From positions 11,274,375-11,338,374 of the forward strand of contig CM020619.1 in the NCBI GenBank assembly GCA_009829735.1: 64,000 nucleotides of DNA. The letters are read 5' to 3'. The stretch's first letter is position 1. Every line of letters begins with the position of its first letter. The position numbers and the translations under genes were made by a program. Shown one piece after another: positions 21,983-30,878 of this stretch. Source of the stretch: Pyropia yezoensis (Eukaryota > Rhodophyta > Bangiophyceae > Bangiales > Bangiaceae). Under the pieces are notes generated by a model. That model was not told the DNA's origin and ran no database searches. It saw nothing but the letters and a program-made list of their open reading frames with translations.

Positions 21983-24568
21983 ATGGATACGGAAGAGGGC
22001 CCCATCCTGTCGTCACAGCAGGCGGACTCAGGGGGTGGCACCAGCGGGGAGGCCGTAGCTAATGGCAAGGCGGGCAACGGACTCCTGACCAAGAGGCGCA
22101 TGGGGGAGACCGAGAGTGCGAGTGGCGCGCCCACGGAGGAGGTGGACACCATCCTGTCATTGTGCGGGCCTGTCGCAACTGCGCCCGAGACCGTTGAGCA
22201 TAAGAAGGTTCAACACGTACTTCTGGACAAGACCGCAATGCCATGGAAGGCAAAGTCGGCTGCTTGGGGCTTCCTCAAGCTGTACCAGGCGGATACCAGC
22301 CAACGGGGAAGCGGCAAAGAGAAGGACGTGGTGGCTTTGTGCCTTTTGTGCCTCCGACTTGGCAAGAAGGACACGAAGCTGATGTTGTCAGGTGGCAACG
22401 TGTCCAACGCTATCAAGCACCTCCGCCAGCTGGGGAGCCGAGACATGCCGACCATGACGTAGTTGGTGCACAGCAGAGCAGCTCTGTACGTGTCCAAGAA
22501 TGTGACGGGTGGTTCGTCGTCTGCGCGGGGGCTGGTGGAGGCCCCGTCTATCAACCGCTTTTTGACGCCCAAGACAGACCGCCGGTCGCACCACGTCTGT
22601 TTTGTGCTCATGCAGGTGATGACGTTCTCGCCGCACAGCTTTGCTTCTCACAGGCACGTGCGGGGCTTCTTTAACGACCTGGCCTCCTACACTCCCCCGG
22701 CTCCCAACACGGTCGTGCATCACCTTGCCGAGCTGTATGACTGCCTGCTTAGCGAGGTACGCAACCGTTTGTCGCGTGTCAAGAAGCTGTTTGGAGGGCT
22801 GCCATTTGCTCATGTCGTCACGGACCTGTGGACAGAGGAGCACACGAATACGTCCTTTGGCTCGGTGGTGGTACGCTTTGTGGACCCTGAGGACATCAAG
22901 ATGGAGGTGGTGCGTCTGGGCGTTTCCCTCTTTGTGGGACGTCATGACAACGCCACCATCAAGGCGTGGCTGCTTGGGCGTCTGGCCTACTTTGGGTTGG
23001 CCGAGACAGACATCTGCTCAACCACGACGGACTCCGGAGCCAACGTGCGGAAGGCGATGCGGCAGCTGGCCGCTCCCTGGCTTCCCTGCTTTTCTCACTC
23101 GCTCCACAACGCCGTCAAGTACGCTGTGGGGGGGCCATCTGAGGCGCGTCCTCTGCGCGGCGTGCAGCAAGCTAGCACAGCCGGCGGGATGCAGCAGCAG
23201 CGCAGCCAGAACCCGGGGGCCAGGACCCTGCTGGCGAAGCTTCGAAAGCTGTTTGGTCATTTCAACCACTCAGAGGTCAGCGTCGCCATCTACAAGGACC
23301 TCGTGGTACCCCATGCAGGCAAGTGCAGGACTCTGGTAACAGACGTTCGCACGCGGTGGAGTTCTACATACAACGCAATGGCGCGACTGTACACCTGCTT
23401 TTCCCGTCTGATGGCGTTCTTCTCGTGTCGTGACGTAGGTGCCGGTGTCCGCAGGCGACGGCTGTCCATGGATGAGTGGGACCGCATGCGACAAGTAATG
23501 GGCATACTGCGTTGCTGTTATGAGGTCACCACGAGGACCGAGAGCGCCACTCTTCCCGTCTCTTCCTTGCTCTCCCTACTGGCGTCTCTCCGGCGAGCGG
23601 TGAATTCGGACCAAATTTTGGTACCTTGCCTCCCCGGCCAGTTATTGGCTGAGGGGGAATGTGCCATGAAGCAGTACATTGAAGACCATCCTTCCGATGC
23701 CGTGCTGGTCGTGGACAACAACTTGTACCCAGCCGAATACCTTCATGTGGGCAACCATCCCGTCGTGGATTCCCTGTGTCAAGACGCTTCCACCGCGGTG
23801 CTGGTTCTGCGGGAGCAGTTGGAACTCCGGTTTTTTAACAAGAGCGATGAAAGCCGCAACGTGTTGAGGAGCAACCCTGTCCTCGCGTCGAGTGTGCTGT
23901 CGCCCGGCGGACCGCGGTTGCTGCAGAGCACAGCGCGTCTCTTGGGCGAGACCGACCCTTTGCCTCACGCCTTGGAGCTGGTGAAGAACGTTTGCGACAA
24001 GTATTCTAACCTCTCACCGACCGCCCCCCCCGTACCTGCCGCTCCCGGGAGAGCTGCAGCTACTGCTGGGAAAGCATGGAAGCGGGCGAGAAGCTGTTTG
24101 GTAGATTCGAGCGACGAGGAGGGGTCGTATGGTGGGAGTGCAGCGCAAGGGTCGCCCTCAAGGTCGGAGCTCGCCAAGGCGCAACTGGAGTCAGTCCTGC
24201 ATCTGCCGGACTTCCTGAAGAAGGGGGACGCGTTAGAGTTCTGGATGCGGAGTAAGCACAAGTTTCCGGACCTGGCGGTGGTCGCGTGCTCCCTCCTTGG
24301 CGCTGTTGGTTCCTCGGCGGCGGCGGAGAGGGACTTCTCACTGGCGGGGAACGTCATGAGTAAGAACCGGTCGACGCTGCTGCCGCAGCACCTGGAGATG
24401 CACTCTCTTATCAGGGAGAACGTGGACCTTTTGCCCAAGGTGCTCAAAGACGTTCCAGTCTTGAGCGCCGAGCAGGCGGCCAAGTTGCGGAAGATGACAC
24501 CTCTGGGTGGCTGTCCGCAAGTCAATGGGGACGGGGACAACTTGTCGTCGGACGAGGATGGGGGGTAG
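21983..24568 (+). pseudogene. hAT transposase with one in-frame stop
   Basis: From ATG 21983 (MDTEEGPILSSQ) the frame runs to a TAG at 22460..22462 and then continues in the same frame to 24568, about 860 codons in all. The first part holds a BED-like zinc-finger segment (CLLCLRLG...SNAIKHLRQ, second His not obvious). The second part has the RNase-H-like core: VVTDLWTEEHTNTSFG, TTTDSGANVRKAM, PCFSHSLHNAVKYAV and DVRTRWSSTYNAMARL. The C-terminal hAT dimerisation region follows (VACSLLGAVGSSAAAERDFS through NRSTLLPQHLEMHSL). Family knowledge: cut-and-paste transposase making 8-bp duplications, which agrees with the ends of this element. A single stop in an otherwise intact frame suggests recent inactivation, a sequencing error, or readthrough/splicing that I cannot confirm. 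Confidence 0.85.
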
Positions 24569-24819
24569 CACGTTACGTGTTTGATGTTGATGTCGACGTT
24601 GAAGGAGGCGTAAGTGAAGTGATCTACGCTAAAAAGTACGCTTGCGTCCAGCGTTTCGCTTTTACGCTCGACTCGTTCAATAAATAAAAAAATAATCTGA
24701 AATGTACGCTCGATGACTCGTCCTGAAAAAGTACGCTTGGGTCCCGGCTCGGACTGGCATGTACGCGGTCGCTTGTTGATTTGATCACCAATCCGACCTA
24801 CGCTTGCTGAAATTATGGT

Positions 24820-24835
24820 CGCTTGACAACCCCTG
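24820..24835 (-). repeat. hAT right terminal inverted repeat
   Basis: Reverse complement CAGGGGTTGTCAAGCG, identical to the left end. Preceded by several GTACGCTTG/CTACGCTTG subterminal motifs. Confidence 0.95.
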
Positions 24836-24843
24836 GTGTCGAC
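24836..24843. repeat. Right target-site duplication of the hAT element
   Basis: GTGTCGAC, identical to 16663..16670. Confidence 0.95.
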
Positions 24844-24945
24844 AGCCTTTTTGGCCCTCTCCCACTTCAACCAACGGCCGAACCTCATCCTACTCTGTTC
24901 GGCTCGACACCTTCGACTTTCCCTGGCGAGACCAGCGTGCGTACC

Positions 24946-26138
24946 ATGGACGGGGCAGCAGGCGACTCGAGCGCCGATGAGACAGCCAGCCTCTTTGCTG
25001 ACCCACCGGACTTTTACGCGCCGACGGTTCCTGCACGGACCACCACCTACACCCGCGCGTCAGGGGAGGTATTGACGCTGCACCTACCCCCGCAACATTC
25101 GCTGTACGTTGGATGAATGCGGCTTTTGGACGTGGGCGTGGTGGGCGTTGGGTGGGGGGTGCTCGCCGAGTGAGTGATTGCTTGTGGATGCAAGGGCGGC
25201 TCGGCGGACCCTAGACTCGCCCCGTCTTGGGGAGCCCCTGCGTGCTTTACGAACGGTCTGGTGGACGCCCCGTCGTCACTTGCCAGTCGCGTACCCTCCA
25301 CAAGCACTCGTTGTTCTATCTCTGACCGTCAGCGTGTCCCCGCACCCCTCTGGTTTCTGCCCTCCGCACGCCCCGCTGCCCCCTCACCCTTTGCAGATGG
25401 GCGCACCACCTGTGGAATGGCGGCCGCGTCTTGGCCCGCATGATTGACACTCCCGGCGGTATCCCCGTCGAATCCCCTCAGGTGACGCTGAACCCCTCCC
25501 GTCGCCCCCCCCCCCCCCCCCCCCCCCATGCAGCGGCCGTGTGCCCCCCTGGTGCGCCACTCAGCCTCTGCCTAGACGGCCTCTCGGTAGCCGAGCTGGG
25601 CGCCGGCGCGGGCCTGCCCTCCCTGCTCGCTGCCTCCACCGCGCGGGCGGTGGTCGCCACCGATTACCCCGACCCGCCGCTGCTCGCAGCGCTCGCCGTC
25701 AATGCCGCTGCTGTTGCCGCCACAGCCCCTATCGCGGTGGCGGGCCTCCGCTGGGGTGACGCCCCCACCGCCGCCGCGCTGGTTGACGAACACGGCCCTT
25801 TTGACGTAGTTCTGATGGCAGACCTGGTCAGCAACCACAGTGCCCATTCGAAGCTGCTTACCACCCTAGAGATACTGGTGGGGGGGCCATCCGGTGGGGG
25901 AGTGGGGGTTGTGGCATATGGCCACCACCGGGTGGCGTGCGTCGATGCGGACGAGGAGTTTTTCGCCGTTGCCGCGGATGCGGGTTGGCACGTTGGTGGG
26001 GGAGCGGCGGTCCAGTGCGCTCCCATGTTTGCCGACGACCCGGGGGTACGTTGGCGAGCATATTGGGGGTCTTTGGGGGGAGGGGCGAGGAGGGATTCGT
26101 CTGTCGCGAGGGCTGGCTGGCGAAGGCAGCGACTGTAG
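24946..26138 (+). CDS. EFM7: EFM7/NNT1-like methyltransferase (predicted eEF1A N-terminal methyltransferase)
   Basis: Two exons: 24946..25103 and 25397..26138, with a 293-bp intron (donor GTACGT, acceptor TTTGCAG). The join restores the family motif SLWAHHLWNGGRVLA, matching the P-L-W-G-H-x-L-W-N-A-G signature of Efm7. The protein is 299 residues. Order: acidic N-terminus with SLFADPPDFYAP, the LWN motif, SAM-binding motif I AELGAGAGLPSLLA, DYPDPPLL, and MADLVSNHSAH, equivalent to the ADLLFNHSEH post-motif. Family knowledge: yeast Efm7 methylates the N-terminal Gly and adjacent Lys of eEF1A. The substrate here is inferred from similarity only. A 23-base C run (25505..25527) encodes a Pro stretch between the LWN motif and motif I. 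A hAT transposon ends 110 bp upstream of the start, so promoter and 5' UTR may be element-derived or displaced. Confidence 0.85.
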
Positions 26139-27323
26139 GGCGTTACACGCTGGGGCGACAGCCGCGATTGGGGGCAGTGCCGGCCCGCGGACGTGGCTAC
26201 CACGCTGCACTGTTAGAGATAGTGGGGATGCGGCGTAGGTAGCCGCTGTTGGGTAGCGTGTTGCTTGTGGGCGGCGATACTGACCCGCGCGGTCTATCCT
26301 GTCGTCACCGTGCTGCGTCGCTGTTACATACCGCCTCCGCGGCGAATGACGCGACTCATGTCACTCCGTCCCCCGAGAGCTGGTGCAGGATGCCGAGGTG
26401 CGAGGCGCTGTCCACGTCTCCATTCTCTACCGGTAGACACCGCGCGCTGTGAGGATGTCGCCCTGTGGTTGTTGGGAAACGTGCCGCCTCCAATGAGGAG
26501 GGCCTGTCCGCGGCAGTACCCCATGCAGAGCGATGGCGGCGATGTGGAGGCGGCAGAGGCTTCTGTGACAGATCGCCGCCTGGCCGAGGGGTTCTTGACC
26601 CCACGACTGGCGCCACCTGCTGTATGGAGCACGTGCGAGCCAATGGTGGGCCGCGGACGGCGGCCTCGCGCGCTGGATCCTCGTTACCAATGGAGGGGCG
26701 AGGTGTTGCGCTAGCTTGGCGGACCTTTTTCATGGACTCCGGTGGGCGTTGTGGGCGGCCGCCCCGCGCGCATGGCAGGTGCTGTGGTATGGGTAGCATG
26801 AGGCGTGAGGACCCTGCGGGGTGGCGCCACATTGGGCCAGCCGGTACGCAAGGAGCCTGCCCCGCGGCAGGCGCCGTGAGTTGTCTCGGCAGCGCTTCTG
26901 TGCCGATTGGTTCTTCATGTGACCGCCATTGCGTGTGGCGCGAGCAACTGCGGAAGAGGGATACATCAGGCAATGGAAGGGAAGTCCTGCTTCTTGAGGG
27001 TTCCTCACTCTGCATCGCGCAGCCCAAAATGGGCGCGGCAAGTCGAGCACGCCATAGACAGCATGGATTCCCCGTGCGTGTGTCGTAATCATCTACTTAC
27101 GCGTCCCACCAGTGAGTGGCGGCGAAAGAAATGAGACCACGGAGCGCAGCCGTGCTGCAAACTGATATGGGCCCAACACAAAGCCCCGCCCAACGACGCG
27201 CCTCTGCACAACCAATCAACCGACTACCCGCGCTCTGCGCATTCCAGCGCGCGGCGCACCCCACCCGCCGGGCTGTACGGCTCGTCCGCTTCTCGATTCC
27301 CGTCCTCCCCACCCATGTATCTC
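26139..27323. other. Intergenic region between convergent EFM7-like and IMP-like genes
   Basis: 1.2 kb. Longer open frames exist on both strands but none has recognisable motifs. It should contain the two 3' UTRs. No repeat or RNA gene is seen. Confidence 0.45.
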
Positions 27324-28476
27324 TCATCTCTCGCCCTTTTTCTCTGCTTGCTTCCCTTCCCGCCGGCCCGACGAGGCTGCAGCGGCAAGCACCCCTTCGA
27401 GCTCTACGCCCAGGATCAGCCCATCGGCGAGGCCCAGCCCGCCCCCCGCCCCCCCGCGGCTCACCACCGCATGATCCCCTGGTCCCCGCACGCAGTAGAT
27501 GGCGCGGCCGACAATGTTGGCCAGGGCAACAGGCCCAAAATCACGGCTGTCTCGGCCCTCCCAGGGACCGCGACCCGGCGGCATCTCTGCATCGCGCTCC
27601 ACCCATACGTGGTTAGGCGGGACGGTGAGGGTCTCCGTGGAAGTGGGCGACTTTAGCACCGCGCCTGGTAGGGCAGCGAGGCGGCGAAGAAGGCGACGAC
27701 GGGCGTCGGCGGGGTCGGTCAAGATGACAATGTCCGACGGGGACAGCGTGTCGGGTGCGAGGAAGGACGGGGTGAGCAGCGTCCGCATAATGCTTCCCAG
27801 CGTTGGGGGGGAGGAGGGGGAAGCTTTACCAGCGTCTGGCGCGCCGGCTGAAGCGTTTTCGTTGTCCGCGGATGCCGCCGAAAGGCCGGCGTCGACTGCA
27901 GCGCCTGATGGCGTGGAGGCGGCCGCGGCAGGCTCGCGCGGTCCGAAAGTGAAGGGGAGCATGGATGTGAAGAGGCTGACCAGCTGCACAGACGCCGGGG
28001 GTAGGGGCGGGGTAGGCGAGTGAAGAGTGCGAGACACAATCTACACGACGGCCAAGAGGGGCAACGCTTATGGTAACGGAGACGGCCAAAGACGGAAGAA
28101 GGGACGTGAGTCAACACGAGACATCAAAAGAGACGAGGCGAGAATGAAAACATGCAAAAGCGTGGCCGACACAATGCTCAGAGGCACGCCTTTGACCACA
28201 CTCAACCAATACCAAATGACATCAAGAAGCGACAGGTAGGGTCACTACACAACGTACCTGATCCCCATGCAAAAATGCGGGCGCCATCGCGCCACCACTC
28301 AACGTGAGCACGCTGCTCAAGCGGACCTCCCCCGCATCATCCAGCACCCGCTTGTACGCGGTGGCGGAATCCGACTCGGCTGCCAGGCGCATGTAGACGG
28401 CCAGTTGCTCACGCGAGGAGGCACGCAGCGCGGCCGCCGCCTTGAGGTAGTTGTACGCCACCTGCCGCCACGCCAT
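27324..28476 (-). CDS. Mitochondrial inner membrane peptidase (IMP)-like protein with substituted catalytic dyad
   Basis: Two exons: 28476..28258 and 27983..27324, with a 274-bp intron (donor GTACGT, acceptor TCTGTGCAG), phase 0, giving 292 residues. S26-family landmarks: box B-like SGGAMAPAFLHGDQ at ~60-73, SPSDIVILTDPADARRR and LLRRLAALPGAVL (box D position), then VPPNHVWVERDAE and SRDFGPVALANIVGRA (box E). The last parts match Imp1/Imp2 closely. Family knowledge: the nucleophile is Ser in GxSM and the base is Lys in KRxxGLxGD. Here the aligned positions read GGAM (Ala) and RR (Arg). If the alignment is right the protein cannot be a normal Ser/Lys protease, and a regulatory or structural role is inference. 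A 30-40 residue low-complexity Ala/Ser/Pro insert separates boxes B and D. The first exon has an amphipathic, targeting-like start. Confidence 0.75.
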
Positions 28477-30878
28477 GGCGACAAGTGGTGAAGCGACCGA
28501 GAGACAGGTCTAAGGCACCTAAAACCACTCCCGATGAAAGAACCAAGGATGCGACAGCGTGCAGCAACCTCGAAGAGCAGGAACCGAGTGATGCCAGGCG
28601 GTGTGGGCCTCCCCGTCGCCGCGTCTTGCGGCGCGGGCAGGACCCACAACGAGCGGCGGGGGGGTCGCAGCGCCCCCGCTCAGCTCGGAGAGACGTTCGG
28701 TCACTTAGGAGGCTCGACTTGCGGCGGCGCGTCTCCGTCTTCGTTGTATCGTTGTGCGTGGAAGCGGTGACGCGGAGCAAGATAGCCTTCTAAGAGTCGC
28801 AACGTGTGCGGGTGTGAGACTCACAACCCCAAACTGTGTCGCACTGAAGTAAGTATATTGGGAAACCCACTGTAGTTCTTCGTTGGACACGTTTCAAATT
28901 CCTCCAGCAAGTAGCTGGTGGAAGCACGGCGTCATGTGAGAGCGTACATTCGAAGGCGTACAGTACATATGTAACAGCACACCCGGAGTTCGCCCTGGCC
29001 AGTTGGTCATCAACCAATAGCGTGGCGAGGCTGCTCTTCAGGTGAACGCGATGAGGGCCCACTGGTGCCGCGGCCCCCCGACACTTGCCAACTGAACTGC
29101 CCGGTCTGAGCTTTGGAGGTCTTGACGGGGGGGGCGGAGGATGCATGGATTGAGCCTCCTCGCCGTCGTACGCTGGTGTGCAGCCGTGTGCAGCACCTGG
29201 GGAGGGGCGCGCGAGAGCGGCCCAGACGACCGCGAGCGCCAAGAGCGACCAGGCCCTCGGCCGTACCCCGCCAGCAGCGTGCTACCCGACGCGCGCTTTC
29301 GCTCCTTCCGCCACCTCCCCCCTCCCCCCCCCACCCCTTCCCCACTCCATCCCCGCTTTTATTCGCAGACCGGAGAGCTGGCACGCCACGCGCCCGCCTC
29401 CCCGACCGCCGCCTGCCTGCGCCCTTCCCCGTCGCCACCGGCCCGGTGGTCCTGTCTGTTGCCACCTGCGCGCTTTGCCGCTGGCGGCTGCTCCCCGCGC
29501 CCCCTCGCTGCGGCGGCGGCGCCCACCCCCGGCGCCCCCCCCCCGCGCCCCTCTACCTTGCTTCCGCACGCGCACCCAAAGTTGGCGACAGGAACCGCCA
29601 CCCTATCCGGCGACACGTGCAGTCCCGCGTCGGGCCGGTCCACACTGTTTCTTCGTCCCGCCTAGACCGCCCCCGCCACGCCACGCGCACACGCCGCGAG
29701 CAGGGTAGTGGAGTGGGGAGGTAGCCCGGGGCGAGTGGTTTGAGCGCTGGTCGGGGTGAGGGGGAGCAGGAAGAGGGGGGCGGGGGGAGGGAGGTGTGGG
29801 GGGGGAGTCGGGGGCGTTGGCCACGCCGCCTGCTGACTGCCGGCGCTCGCAGCCGTGAGCCAGCTGCTGTGGTGCGGGCCCGGGCGTTGGGGCCCCGGTA
29901 CGGCGTGGCCGCCCCCGCTGCACGGCTGTGGGACGGCGGGCCCGCGGCTGGGTGGCGGCGGGGGTGGTGGGCAGCACCCCGCTCCCCCGGGGAAGAGCAA
30001 CGTGTCTTGCGCGCCGCGCCTGAGCGGGCGGGGGTCTTGCGTTTTTTCTCTGCGGGGGTGAGGGACGGGGCGTGCGCAGCCCACCTCCGTGCAGCTGTAG
30101 CGCGCGTGTGCGCGCGCCACCGTGGGACGGGCAGGTGGGCGTGGCGGCCTGCGCTGCCTGGGCCTGCGTTGGGCCCAACCTCGATCGCCTCACCCCCCCG
30201 CGCCGTCCAATTCCACCTGCGCTCCCGGTGGTGACTCGTGCAGTGGCGGCCGTCGCCCTGCCGCGTGCTACCCTTGTCTCTTTTTTCTTTTTGTTTTCCT
30301 CTGCTTGCGCCTGCGTTTGGCTTGTGAGCCGTCGTCGCGTGGTTTGCCTTGCGGCGGTCTAGATATTTCTTGTCCAGGCGCAGCCTGCCCCCCCGCTTTT
30401 CCCTCGATCGGCGGGCTGCGCTGTGTGTGCTCTGCCTGGCTGGCGGGACCCGAAGTGCAGGAGAGGGAGTGCTGTCGGCTGTCCACCGCCGCATTCCCCT
30501 GCGGCGCTATCACCCTGCCCGACGCGGCTGTCACACCTGGTGTACGCTGGGACCTGATCTCGGTCGCGAAGACGTTCGGGGCGTCGTCGTGCTGTTTCCC
30601 GGTGGAAGCCTCGCCAGCCTCTTTCCGCCATTCGCGACTGGCGCGCTCCGTGTGAGCTGCTGCGGGCGTGTTGCTGGTACTGAAGCGTATTCTGGGCCGG
30701 GAGGGGGGGGGGGGCACCTTTGGGGAAGGGGTTGGGTTTGCCGCACCGGCTGTGAGTGGCGTCTGGACGCTCCGGTGCGGCTGCGTGCGGGGTTTCCTTA
30801 CGAGCTCACAATTCTGGTCGCGTAAGGGGGTGGGGCACCTGGTGAGCCGCGGTGACGCCGTCTGGTGCCACGAGCAAC
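28477..30878. other. Long intergenic region between divergent IMP-like and PP2A B56 genes
   Basis: 2.4 kb, very GC-rich from about 29150 to 30250. Many overlapping frames are open on both strands, translating to Pro/Arg/Ala-rich sequence with no domain. T-rich tracts occur near 30270-30310. It probably contains the 5' UTR and promoter of the B56 gene. No gene is supported. Confidence 0.4.

Larger units (their letters stand above)
16671..24835 (+). mobile_element. hAT-superfamily DNA transposon, 8,165 bp
   Basis: Bounded by perfect 16-bp terminal inverted repeats CAGGGGTTGTCAAGCG (16671..16686 and 24820..24835) and an exact 8-bp target duplication. Subterminal copies of ACGCTTG/CAAGCGT are frequent in the first ~130 and last ~200 bp, as in hAT elements whose transposase binds subterminal repeats. 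The transposase gene occupies only the right third. The left 5.3 kb is GC-rich low-complexity and unassigned cargo. Exact duplication and exact terminal repeats argue for fairly recent movement, although the transposase frame carries one in-frame stop. The element inserted 102 bp upstream of the EFM7-like start codon. Confidence 0.92.

Noticed and set aside
22457-22482. A micro-intron removing the TAG in the hAT transposase
   Set aside because: A GT...CAG interval exists, but at about 20 bp it is far shorter than the 219-293 bp introns seen here.
26465-27088. 207-codon plus-strand frame between the EFM7-like and IMP-like genes
   Set aside because: No motif, Arg/Gly/Cys composition typical of chance frames, and equally long frames on the other strand.
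29113-30655. Overlapping 150-310 codon frames before the B56 gene
   Set aside because: Pro/Arg/Ala composition on both strands and no domain; best seen as GC-rich upstream DNA.
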